Below are positions 55,622-63,558 of a DNA stretch of 64,000 bases, one piece after another. The DNA comes from CADEEN01 sp963706685. Lineage in GTDB: Bacteria > Pseudomonadota > Gammaproteobacteria > Burkholderiales > Burkholderiaceae_C. Location: positions 124,001 to 188,000 of the forward strand of contig CAVPMY010000002.1 of assembly GCA_963706685.1 (NCBI GenBank), read 5' to 3'. Position 1 is the stretch's first letter. Every line of letters starts with the position of its first letter. The notes under the pieces are model-generated. The model saw only the letters and a program-made list of their open reading frames with translations, ran no database searches and had not been told where the DNA came from. A program made the translations under genes and the position numbers.

Positions 55622-56998
55622 TCAAGGCGTCGCGAACTGGGCGTCCAGCCAGGCGACGCGCTCGACGAGGAATCGCCTCAGGTACGCGACCTCGGCGTCA
55701 TGGCTGTTCGGCGCCGGCATCGGGACATTGGCGAAGACGTTGACATCCAGGATCGGCCAGCGCTCGAAATTGCGCGCCTGCGCCTGGCTCAACTCGATCG
55801 CCCGCTGGTCCACGTACCCGATCAGCGCATCGAGCCGGCCGTCGCTCTTCATGTCGCGCCAGGTCTGCGCCACGCGGTCGGCGAAGGCCGGATCCTCGAA
55901 CAGGCGCGTGTACCAGGGCGCGGTGCGCACGTACCAGCCCTGCGGGTCGGGTGCGCCGAAGTAGGTGGCGTTGCCGATGGCGAGGTCGAAGTCCCACAGC
56001 GGACCGAAGTGCAGCTTGCCTTCGCGCGGCTTGAACAAGTAGGTGCTGCGGCGCAGGTTGCCATCGACGTTCTTCAGCAGTTCGCTGGCCAGGAAGTACT
56101 GGATCGCCGACGCAACGTCGATGAACGCTGCGTAGCCCGACGTCGCGCTCGCGAAGCCGGATCCGTACAGAGCGTTCTCCGCCTCCTGCACGTAGCCGGC
56201 GATGTAGGCGCGTTGCGCCGGCAGGACGTCGAGCGCCTCGGGCTCCTCGCCGCAGATCGTGACCTGGGCGACGGTGGTGGTGAAGCAGTGCGGCGCGCCG
56301 ACGGCAAGCTCGTCGATCTGCAGCAGATAGCCGCCGCTGATCTCGGGGCCGCCGGTGACGGCCTGGTGGAGTTCGTCGATATCCACGCGCTGCGACGCGA
56401 CGCGGATGTGCTCGGTGAGTTGGTAGACGCCGTCGTAGCGGCCGTTCAGGCGCACCTGCACGTCGAGCGAGCGCGGCGTCCAGGCCATGCCGAGCTGGCG
56501 GCCAACCTCGAACGCGATGTCGTTGCGCAGCAGCGTCTTGTCGGCATGGTTGGCCAGCAGCACCCAGTGCCGGCTGTCTGGCATGCCAAGCAGGGCCGTC
56601 GCATTCTCCAGCCGGACGCGGTACGGCTTCTTGTCGAGGCCCCAGGTGGAGTTGCCGCGGCCGCGGATCTCCATCGGCCCCGAGTGCAAGGTCGCACCCG
56701 ACACATCGGTGACGGTGTAGGTCGCATCGACGTAGTCCACCCGATCGATCGTCTGGCCGGTGGTGTCGATGTCGAGCGTGGTCAGGGCCAGCGGTGACGG
56801 TGCTGTGGGTGGCGCTGGTGCTGGGGGAGGGGTCGGTGCCGTGGGTGGGGCCGGCGCGGCGATGGGTGGAGCCGGCGCGGGCGATGAGGGCGAAGTCGCG
56901 GCGCTGTCCGAGCCGCCGCCGCAAGCGGAAAGCGCGACGGCCGAGGCCAATCCCCACAGAAGGGTCAGGCGTCGCGAAAGGGAGTGTGCGTACTGCAT
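55622..56998 (-). CDS. CotH-family kinase lipoprotein
   Basis: A 458-residue lipoprotein (signal ...AVALSACGGGSD, Cys followed by a Ser/Pro/Ala-rich linker of about 45 residues). The CotH fold is shown by EIRGRGNSTWGLDKKPYRVRL, WVLLANHADKTLLRNDIAF, ISGGYLLQIDE and GPLWDFDLAIGN with the catalytic Asp. CotH kinases phosphorylate surface proteins in spore formers; in proteobacteria they are often beside VTC and DUF4956 genes, as here, and the substrate is unknown. Start 56998 gives the lipoprotein signal. Confidence 0.88.
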   Translation of the reverse strand: MQYAHSLSRRLTLLWGLASAVALSACGGGSDSAATSPSSPAPAPPIAAPAPPTAPTPPPAPAPPTAPSPLALTTLDIDTTGQTIDRVDYVDATYTVTDVSGATLHSGPMEIRGRGNSTWGLDKKPYRVRLENATALLGMPDSRHWVLLANHADKTLLRNDIAFEVGRQLGMAWTPRSLDVQVRLNGRYDGVYQLTEHIRVASQRVDIDELHQAVTGGPEISGGYLLQIDELAVGAPHCFTTTVAQVTICGEEPEALDVLPAQRAYIAGYVQEAENALYGSGFASATSGYAAFIDVASAIQYFLASELLKNVDGNLRRSTYLFKPREGKLHFGPLWDFDLAIGNATYFGAPDPQGWYVRTAPWYTRLFEDPAFADRVAQTWRDMKSDGRLDALIGYVDQRAIELSQAQARNFERWPILDVNVFANVPMPAPNSHDAEVAYLRRFLVERVAWLDAQFATP

Positions 56999-57020
56999 GA
57001 TGATGGCCTCCCGCCACGGT

Positions 57021-57695
57021 TCAGAGCGCGACGCATTGGTCTTCCTTCAGCGCCGCGATGTTGCCGCCGCCGCTCGGCGCCGGCGTGTTCTCCTTGCACT
57101 GCAGGTTACCGTTCATGCGGTTGTCGGTGAGCGCAACACCACCGCGGTTGGCCACGGCCTGGACGCTGCCGCCGATGCGGTTGCCGTGCGCGCGAAGCTC
57201 GCCCCTTTGCGCGTCGAGTTGCAAGTCGCCGCCGATCGTCGCGCCGACGATCTCGGCTACCTCGCCCTGCTTGATCTGGACCGAGCCGTCGAAGGACGCG
57301 GTGCCGCCCACCTTGACGCTGCGCGCGCCTTCGGCCTGCAGGTTGCCGGTGACTTGCACGCCGGCAGCCTCGAGCGTGGAGGTGTTGCCGACGATGATCG
57401 AGCCGCGCAGCCGCGTGCCGCTCAACTGACACGCCGCGCCGTCCGGGACGTTCACGGTATCGAGCGAGCGCGCGCCGATGCTGCCGTTGGCGCAGCTGAC
57501 GGTCTCCTGGCCGTCGGGGATGGTCAGCGGCGGCAGGCCGAGCACGAAGGCGGGTTCGGCCGCAGCCGAACCCGTTGCGCTCGCTGCCGGCCCGTCATCG
57601 ACGTCGCTGCCGCCACCGCCACCACATGCGGCGAGCAGGGCAGCCAGGGCCAGCACGGCGGCGCGGCGCTGATGCGGCACGGGGATGGTCTTCAT
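57021..57695 (-). CDS. Lipoprotein with beta-solenoid repeats, paralogue A
   Basis: A 224-residue lipoprotein (LLAACGGGGGSD signal; ATG 57695 follows AGGAG). After a linker the chain is a run of short beta turns: ARSLDTVNVPDGAACQL, RGSIIVGNTSTLEAAGVQVTGNLQAEGARSVKVGG (cited in part), GGDLQLDAQRGELRAHGNRIGGSVQAV, ending GNLQCKENTPAPSGGGNIAA...KEDQC. This looks like a small right-handed beta-helix, as in bactofilin or adhesin-like families. Cysteines in NVPDGAAC and near the end could bond. No enzyme motif. The next gene is a clear paralogue. Confidence 0.75.
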   Translation of the reverse strand: MKTIPVPHQRRAAVLALAALLAACGGGGGSDVDDGPAASATGSAAAEPAFVLGLPPLTIPDGQETVSCANGSIGARSLDTVNVPDGAACQLSGTRLRGSIIVGNTSTLEAAGVQVTGNLQAEGARSVKVGGTASFDGSVQIKQGEVAEIVGATIGGDLQLDAQRGELRAHGNRIGGSVQAVANRGGVALTDNRMNGNLQCKENTPAPSGGGNIAALKEDQCVAL

Positions 57696-57805
57696 CGAGG
57701 ACTCCTGTTCGTGATGCGGAACCCGTCGTCCGCTCTGCACAGAGGCCCCGGGCGGCGCCCAGATACGGGCGCCGCAGCAACACTGTCCTCAGGCTGCGCG
57801 CTGGC

Positions 57806-58351
57806 TCACAAGCGCTCGCACTGATCCTCCTTGCTGCTGGCCTGGTTGCCCCCGCCATTGGGCGCAGGGATGTTCTCCTTGCACTGCAGGTTGCCGCCGA
57901 TGCGGTTGCTGCGCAGGGTCACGCCGCCGAAGTTCTTGAAGGCCTGCACGTTGCCGCCAACGGTGTTGCCGTTGGCCGAGAGTGGGCCGGTGTTCTCGTC
58001 GAACAGGATGTCGCCCTTGATGCGCGCGCGCTCGATCGTCGCGCTGTTGCTCTTGACCACTTGGATCGAGCCTCCGAAGGTCGAGTGCCCCGCCACTGAC
58101 ACCGCGCGCGAGCCCTCAGCTTGCAGATTGCCGTTGATGGACACGCTGCTGGCATACAGCGTGGCGCCGGTGCCGACGACGATGCTGCCGTTGGCACGGG
58201 TACGGTTGAGGGTGCAACTCGCGCCGTCGGGCACGAAGATGTTGTCCAGCGCCACGGCGCCGACATTGCCGGTGCAGCGGAATTCTTCGGCGAGGGCCGG
58301 TGATGCACAAAGAACGGCGAACGCGCCGAGAGCGAGCGATTTCAGTTTCAT
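57806..58351 (-). CDS. Exported beta-solenoid protein, paralogue B
   Basis: A 181-residue exported protein (signal ending SPALA|EE; AGGAG before the ATG at 58351). Repeats match paralogue A position by position: NIFVPDGASCTLNRTRANGSIVVG, SINGNLQAEGSRAVSVAG, SNRIGGNLQCKENIPAPNGGGNQA and a KEDQCERL end. It lacks the lipoprotein Cys and the linker, so one may be anchored and the other soluble. They are probably a recent duplication followed by signal change. The role is unknown; a surface polymer is possible. Confidence 0.75.
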   Translation of the reverse strand: MKLKSLALGAFAVLCASPALAEEFRCTGNVGAVALDNIFVPDGASCTLNRTRANGSIVVGTGATLYASSVSINGNLQAEGSRAVSVAGHSTFGGSIQVVKSNSATIERARIKGDILFDENTGPLSANGNTVGGNVQAFKNFGGVTLRSNRIGGNLQCKENIPAPNGGGNQASSKEDQCERL

Positions 58352-58494
58352 GACGACTCCTGGTGATTCAGGCGGATTGCCCGCGCCAAGCGGCGTCGGG
58401 CGGGCATCGCACGTGGGGCCACGGCCACACCCGAACCACAGAACCTCGACACGCGTCGCTGATACCGACGACGCGCTGCCGCGGTCCGTCTTTC

Positions 58495-59217
58495 TCAGTC
58501 GGCGAAGAACTCGACGTCGCCGTCGTTGAGGTCGTAGCGCGCGCCGACGATCTTCAGCTTGCCGGCGCGCTGCGCCTCGATCAAGCTCGGCTCCGAGCTG
58601 GGCAGCCGGTTGACGACGCGCCGGACGTTCTCGCGCATTGCGGCGTCGAGCAAGGCGTCGGCCGAGGGCTTGCCTTGGGTCGACCCATTCGCCTTGAGCA
58701 CGGCCGGCACGATCGGCACAATCAATCGGCTCGACCATCTGCCCGAGGCTGCCGGGGTAGACCGCGCCGCAGCATTCGTGGCCCAGCACCAGCACGAGCG
58801 CACGCCGAGCTCGGCGACTGCGTACTCGATGCTGCCGAGCGCGGTGGTGTCCACCGTGTTGCCGGCGTTGTGCACGATGAACAGCTCGCCCAGCCCGCGG
58901 CCGAACAGCAGCTCGGGCGGGACGCGACTGTCGGAGCAGCCGACGAGCACGACGAATGGCGCCTGGCCGCGCGCGATCTCGATGCGCCGCTCACGGCCCT
59001 GCGCCGCGCGCAGCGGGCTGTCGGTGATGAACTTGTCGTTGCCTTCCTTCAGGCGCGCCAGCGCCTCGTCGGCGCAGAGGCGCGTGCGCGTGGCCTTCGG
59101 GTCGGCGGCGAACAGGGGCGTCGCCGCCAAGGCGCCGACAAGGCCGAAGCCGGTGCAGCCGCCGCGGCGGTAGAAGCAGCGGCGCGGGGCGGTGATCTCG
59201 TTCTTGGTGAAGACCTT
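58495..59217 (-). CDS. Beta-carbonic anhydrase, frameshifted
   Basis: An exported beta-class carbonic anhydrase of about 240 residues. Zinc ligands are in GCSDSRVPPELL (Cys, Asp-Arg pair) and GHECCG (His-x-x-Cys). The chain starts near RRCFYRRGGCTGFGLVGALAATPLFA, a signal peptide with an Arg pair, but no ATG/GTG/TTG is obvious, so the true start is uncertain. Two frame changes enclose LVLVLGHECCGAVYPGSLGQMVEPI (about 58,735-58,795); the frames before and after it agree, so one base is lost and one gained. The end is DLNDGDVEFFAD. It converts CO2 and bicarbonate in the periplasm. Confidence 0.82.
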   Translation of the reverse strand, partial: KVFTKNEITAPRRCFYRRGGCTGFGLVGALAATPLFAADPKATRTRLCADEALARLKEGNDKFITDSPLRAAQGRERRIEIARGQAPFVVLVGCSDSRVPPELLFGRGLGELFIVHNAGNTVDTTALGSIEYAVAELGVRSCWCWATNAAARSTPAASGRWSSRLIVPIVPAVLKANGSTQGKPSADALLDAAMRENVRRVVNRLPSSEPSLIEAQRAGKLKIVGARYDLNDGDVEFFAD

Positions 59218-59231
59218 TCGTGCCGTGGGCG

Positions 59232-60593
59232 TCAGGGGCAGACCAGACTCGGCCCCGAGGTGCCGTCGAGCGCGCTCGCGGCGTCGATCTGTTTGAGCGG
59301 GCTGCCGCACAACTGGCGACCGTTGCCCATCAGCTTGCTCGTCACATCGCTCGGCTTCCACTCCGGGAATCGCGAGCGCAGCAGCGCCGCGGCGCCGGCG
59401 GCCATCGGTGCGGCCATCGAGGTGCCGTTCCATACGCCCCAGGCGCCGCCGGGCACGGCGCCGTAGATCAGTTCGCCCGGCGCCGCGACCTGAACCCAAT
59501 CACCACGCGTGCTGAACGATGCCAGCGTGCCGTTCTCGGCGCTCGCGGCCACCGCGAGCGCACCACTGTGTTGCTCGCCGGCCGGGTACTGGCGTGTCGT
59601 GTCGCCGGAATTGCCTGCGGCGCTGACGACCACGGCGCCGCCCTGCGCAGCGCAGCGCACGACATCGTCGTCGCCGTCGTCGTCATCGTCGTCGTAGTCG
59701 TCGCCGCAGCTGACGCGCTCGATGATGTCTTCGAGCAGTTGCGTCGGCCGCGTCGTGCCCAGGCTCAGGTTGATGACCTGCGCTCCGTCATCGGTGCCCG
59801 GCACGCCGTCCGGATCGACCGCGTGCAGCAGGCCCTCGGCCAGGACCCAGATGTTGCCTACACCCTGCGCATCGAGCACGCGGATCGGCATGATGCGCGC
59901 GCCCGGCGCCACCTGCGCCACGAGGCTCGCCACATGCGTGCCGTGGCCGTAGCCGGCGTCGCCGACGCGGCCTTCCTCGTTCGGTGCGGCGTCGAAGTCG
60001 ACGAAGTCGAAGCCCCCTGCGAGGCGCCCGGCGAGCGCTGGATGCGAGGCTTCGACGCCGGTGTCGAGCACGGCCACGGTGACGCCGCTGCCGGTGTTGA
60101 TGGCATGCGCCTCGACCAGGCGCAGCGCGCGTGTGTTCCATTGCGTGGCGAAGGTGCCGGCGTCGCCGCCGATGGCCCAGGCCTCGCTGCGCCGGCCTTC
60201 GGGCGTCTCGGCCAGCAGGTTCGGCTCGGCATAGAGCACGCGCGCGTCGGCAGCCAGGCGTGCCGCCAGCGCTTCGATGTCGGCGCCGGCAGCGGCACTC
60301 AGTCGGTAGATCGGCCGCCGCCCGAACTGGTCGATCAGGGTCAGGCCGTACTCGGCGAGCACCGCTTGCAGGCTGGCCGGGTCGTTCAGGTTGACCACGA
60401 TCTCGCCGGTGACGATCGTGCTTGCCGGCGGGGGCGATGGCGGCGACGGCGACGGCGTACCAGGGGCATTGCCACTGCCGTTGTCGCCGCCGTCCACGCC
60501 TGTGTCGTCGTCACTGCCGCCACCGCCACCGCACGCGGCGAGGGCTGCGGCCGCCACCGCAGCGCAGATCATTCTGAGTTTGAAGCCGGGCAT
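59232..60593 (-). CDS. Secreted subtilase (S8) lipoprotein with aspartate-rich insertion
   Basis: A 453-residue subtilase with a lipoprotein signal (LAACGGGGGSDDD), a propeptide (GEIVVNLNDPASLQAVLAEYGL) and a catalytic domain: Asp in VAVLDTGVE, His in GYGHGTHVAS and Ser in GTSMAAPM, where the usual His after AAP is Met. An unusual insertion, CGDDYDDDDDDGDDD, lies in a surface loop and is coded by GAC/GAT repeats (about 59,658-59,704); it may bind calcium. Start 60593 gives the lipoprotein signal. It lies just upstream of the carbonic anhydrase and downstream of the CHAT gene. Confidence 0.9.
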   Translation of the reverse strand: MPGFKLRMICAAVAAAALAACGGGGGSDDDTGVDGGDNGSGNAPGTPSPSPPSPPPASTIVTGEIVVNLNDPASLQAVLAEYGLTLIDQFGRRPIYRLSAAAGADIEALAARLAADARVLYAEPNLLAETPEGRRSEAWAIGGDAGTFATQWNTRALRLVEAHAINTGSGVTVAVLDTGVEASHPALAGRLAGGFDFVDFDAAPNEEGRVGDAGYGHGTHVASLVAQVAPGARIMPIRVLDAQGVGNIWVLAEGLLHAVDPDGVPGTDDGAQVINLSLGTTRPTQLLEDIIERVSCGDDYDDDDDDGDDDVVRCAAQGGAVVVSAAGNSGDTTRQYPAGEQHSGALAVAASAENGTLASFSTRGDWVQVAAPGELIYGAVPGGAWGVWNGTSMAAPMAAGAAALLRSRFPEWKPSDVTSKLMGNGRQLCGSPLKQIDAASALDGTSGPSLVCP

Positions 60594-60711
60594 GGGAGTT
60601 GCCTTTCTGTGACGTGGACATGACAACAGACCGACGGTCCGGTCCAAAAATACATGCGCGTGTACCGAGCGCCAGCGGCGAAAAAAACGATCGGCGCGCG
60701 TGCCGTACCCA

Positions 60712-63558
60712 TCACCAACCGCCGTGTAGCGTGAAGGCCGACCAGAAGTAGGGGTGCGGCAGCGTGCCCAGCATCTCGACCTGTGTTTCGCGCAGTGCGC
60801 GCGCCGGCTCGCGCTGGCAGCGCAAGCGTTTATAGAAGTGACGCATGAAAGTGGCCGCGGTCTCGTCCTGCACCGTCCACAAGCTGGCCAGTACGCGCGC
60901 TGCGCCCGCCGACAGGAAGGCGTGGGTCAGGCCGATCAGCTCGTCGCCGGGCATCACGGCGCTGATGCCGGTTTCGCACGCGCTCAAGGTCACCAGCCCG
61001 CCGCGCAGCCGCAGCCGCTGTGCGTCGCGCACGGTGAACGCACCGTCGGCCAGATGCAGCGCCGAGAAGCGCGGGCTGTCGTTGCGGAACTGTGCATGGC
61101 AGGCAATGTGCACCACGTCGACGCTGCCGTCCGCCGCGCGCAGCGCGTCGCTGCGCGCGGCGTCTGCATACAGCAGCGTTGCACCGGGGAAGGCCGCGGC
61201 GACTGTTTCGACCTCGGCATGCACATGCGGCAGGCGTTCGTCGGCGTGGCCGAGCACGAGGGCGGAGTCGAAGTCGAAGTTGGAGCGAGCCTGCTGCAGG
61301 CTGCGTAGCAGCACTGCTGCGCTGGCCGCGCGGCACAACTCCCGGCGTTCGATCTCGTGCTGTTGCCCGTCGTGCAGCGCTTCGAACGGCACATAGTGCA
61401 ATGCGCCGTGCGGCACGACGACGGCGCGCCTGCTGCCGAGCTGTGGCGCGAGCGGCGCCCAAAGCGCGGCGTGCAGGCGTTGCAGGTGGTGCAGCGCTCG
61501 GCGCTGCAGCTCGGGCAGGCGATGGGCGAGCCTTGCTGAGCCGTGACGCAGGCTGTCGGTCTGGAAGCGCAGCTGCTCGATCGCCGCCCGCACCTCGTCG
61601 GCCGGCGCGGGCAGCCGCACCACGCCGATCTTGCCGTCGGCGACGACGCAGGCCAGCAGCGCGTCGTTGATCGAGAAGTACTCGATCAGCGCGCTGTGCT
61701 CGCCGAGCGCCTCGTGCAGCGCCGTGATGTCGAGCACGCCGCCGAGCGCCGGAGCCGGCCGCGGCAGTGAACCTTGGCTGCCGAGTGCGTCGCGCCGGCC
61801 GGCCTCCAGCAGCCGCTCCTCGAGGCGTCGCACGTCGTCGAGCAGCCGCTGCGCGTCGCCGCCATCAGCCAGCGGACGCGCCAATGCGCGATAGCGGTCG
61901 TTCAACTCGAGCCGCAGCCGCGCGCGCTCGCGCGACGCGTCGTCATCGACGCCTTGCTGCTCGCCGGGGTCATCGGCCGCATCGGCCAGCGAGCGCGCGC
62001 GGGCGCGCTCAACCCATTGCAGCGCGGCTTCGACTGCGTGCGGCCCGTCGTCGTCGAGGCTGGAGCGGACCAGCTCGTGGTAGGCCAGCAGGTTGTGGCC
62101 GAGGAACGCGCTGCGGAACTCCTCGCCAGGCAGCGTGCCGCGTTGCGATTCGATCGACGTCACCACGGCCTCGAAGCAGCGGCGCGCTTCGGCTGCATCG
62201 CCGCGGTCGCGGGCCAGCAGGCCGAGCAGCAGCCGGGAACGCCGTTGTGTCGGCGCCAGACTCAAAGCATCGGCCGAAGCGCAGGCGGCACGCGCGACAG
62301 CCTCGGCCTCGTCGACATCGCCGGCGCCGCGCAAGGCCTCGGCAAGCAGACAGCGCGCGTGCAGATGCCAGCTCATCTGCCGCGCCTCGAGCAGCGGCGC
62401 CTCGGCCGCGACCGAGTGGTGTGCGGCGCCGCGCCAATCCCGCCGTTGGTGTGCCAGCTCAGCGAGCCACAACTGCACCAGCGCAGTACCGATCGCGTTG
62501 TTCTCGTCAGCAAATGCGGCTCTGGCATGTGCCAACGCGGCGGCCGCCGCGTCGTGACGGCCGAGCAGTGTGAGCGCGCGGCCGCGCTGCGAGAGAGCCC
62601 ACGCGCGGTCGGTGACGAGGCCGGCGGCTTCGTAGGTGGCAAGCGATCGTTCGTACAGCGCCAGCGCTTCTGGCAGCAAGTTGAGTTCGAGGTATGCGTC
62701 GGCCAGACTTTCCTCTGCGACCGCCAAGCGATGCGGCACTTCGAGGTTTGCGAACTGGGCGCGCGAGCGTTCTAGCAACAGCAGCGCGCGATCGTAACGA
62801 CCGCGGCGCATCTCCAGCCCACCCAAGTCACGGTTGATCAACGCCGTGATCAGCGCGAAGCCGCCGCGAGCAGCGCCAAGGTGCGCCTGCCCGTACAACG
62901 CGTCGGCTGCTTCAAACTCGTGCTGCCGGGCCGCCATGTCGGCCAGCCCCTTGATCGCCATCACTTCCAGCTCGGCCTCGCCCGCCACCACGAATCGCGT
63001 TCGCGCCTCCTCGTAGTGGCACACGGCCTCGTCGTGGTGGTCGCGGCGCGCCGCGAGGTTGCCGAGGTTGAGTTCGATCTTTCCGGCAGCGCGCGAATCG
63101 CCGGCGGCGTCGAACACCGCGCGCGCCTGCGCACCGCAGGCAATGGCGTCGTCGTAGCGGCCGAGCATGGCCAGCGCCATCAGCCGCGCGACCTGGGTCT
63201 GCGCCCGGTCGATGCTGCGGCCTTCGGTATCGAAGCGCGCCGCGGCGCGATCGAGCGCGGTCAGCGCCTCCTCCATCTGGCCTTGCGTCAACAGCGCGAT
63301 GCCGCGGCTCCACGCCGCGAGCGCCTCGCTGTCCGGCGACGGGCGGCGCACGGCCAGTTCCTCCAGCAACCCGGCGGCGATCAGCGTGGCCGGGGGCTCG
63401 GTATTCCAGGCGGCGTCGCACTGGCGCTTGAGCGCCCAGGCGAGTTCGCGCTCGGCTAGCGCATCGGCCTGGGGCCACAGGGTCGCCCGCGCCGCGTCGT
63501 CCGGCGCGGTCATCAACGCGCGCGCCAGCGCGTCGGCGCGGCTCTCGGCCGTCGTCAC
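60712..63558 (-). CDS. TPR-CHAT protein (caspase-like peptidase)
   Basis: A 948-residue protein. GTG 63558 overlaps the upstream stop (GTGA). Residues about 60-560 are tetratricopeptide repeats (ALTALDRAAARFDTEGRSID; GDSRAAGKIELNLGNLAARRDHHDEA, cited in part); the last 300 residues are a CHAT domain with the His-Cys dyad in VVHIACHAQF and LSACETGI. CHAT proteins are cysteine peptidases of the caspase/separase type; several work as activated effectors in bacterial immunity or stress. There are no membrane segments. Its target is unknown. A neighbouring subtilase may be a substrate or partner. Confidence 0.9.
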   Translation of the reverse strand: MTTAESRADALARALMTAPDDAARATLWPQADALAERELAWALKRQCDAAWNTEPPATLIAAGLLEELAVRRPSPDSEALAAWSRGIALLTQGQMEEALTALDRAAARFDTEGRSIDRAQTQVARLMALAMLGRYDDAIACGAQARAVFDAAGDSRAAGKIELNLGNLAARRDHHDEAVCHYEEARTRFVVAGEAELEVMAIKGLADMAARQHEFEAADALYGQAHLGAARGGFALITALINRDLGGLEMRRGRYDRALLLLERSRAQFANLEVPHRLAVAEESLADAYLELNLLPEALALYERSLATYEAAGLVTDRAWALSQRGRALTLLGRHDAAAAALAHARAAFADENNAIGTALVQLWLAELAHQRRDWRGAAHHSVAAEAPLLEARQMSWHLHARCLLAEALRGAGDVDEAEAVARAACASADALSLAPTQRRSRLLLGLLARDRGDAAEARRCFEAVVTSIESQRGTLPGEEFRSAFLGHNLLAYHELVRSSLDDDGPHAVEAALQWVERARARSLADAADDPGEQQGVDDDASRERARLRLELNDRYRALARPLADGGDAQRLLDDVRRLEERLLEAGRRDALGSQGSLPRPAPALGGVLDITALHEALGEHSALIEYFSINDALLACVVADGKIGVVRLPAPADEVRAAIEQLRFQTDSLRHGSARLAHRLPELQRRALHHLQRLHAALWAPLAPQLGSRRAVVVPHGALHYVPFEALHDGQQHEIERRELCRAASAAVLLRSLQQARSNFDFDSALVLGHADERLPHVHAEVETVAAAFPGATLLYADAARSDALRAADGSVDVVHIACHAQFRNDSPRFSALHLADGAFTVRDAQRLRLRGGLVTLSACETGISAVMPGDELIGLTHAFLSAGAARVLASLWTVQDETAATFMRHFYKRLRCQREPARALRETQVEMLGTLPHPYFWSAFTLHGGW

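Noticed and set aside
59655..59706. Short trinucleotide repeats resembling a CRISPR array
   Set aside because: It is an in-frame GAC/GAT tract coding Asp inside a subtilase, with no spacers. No CRISPR array or cas gene was seen in the window.
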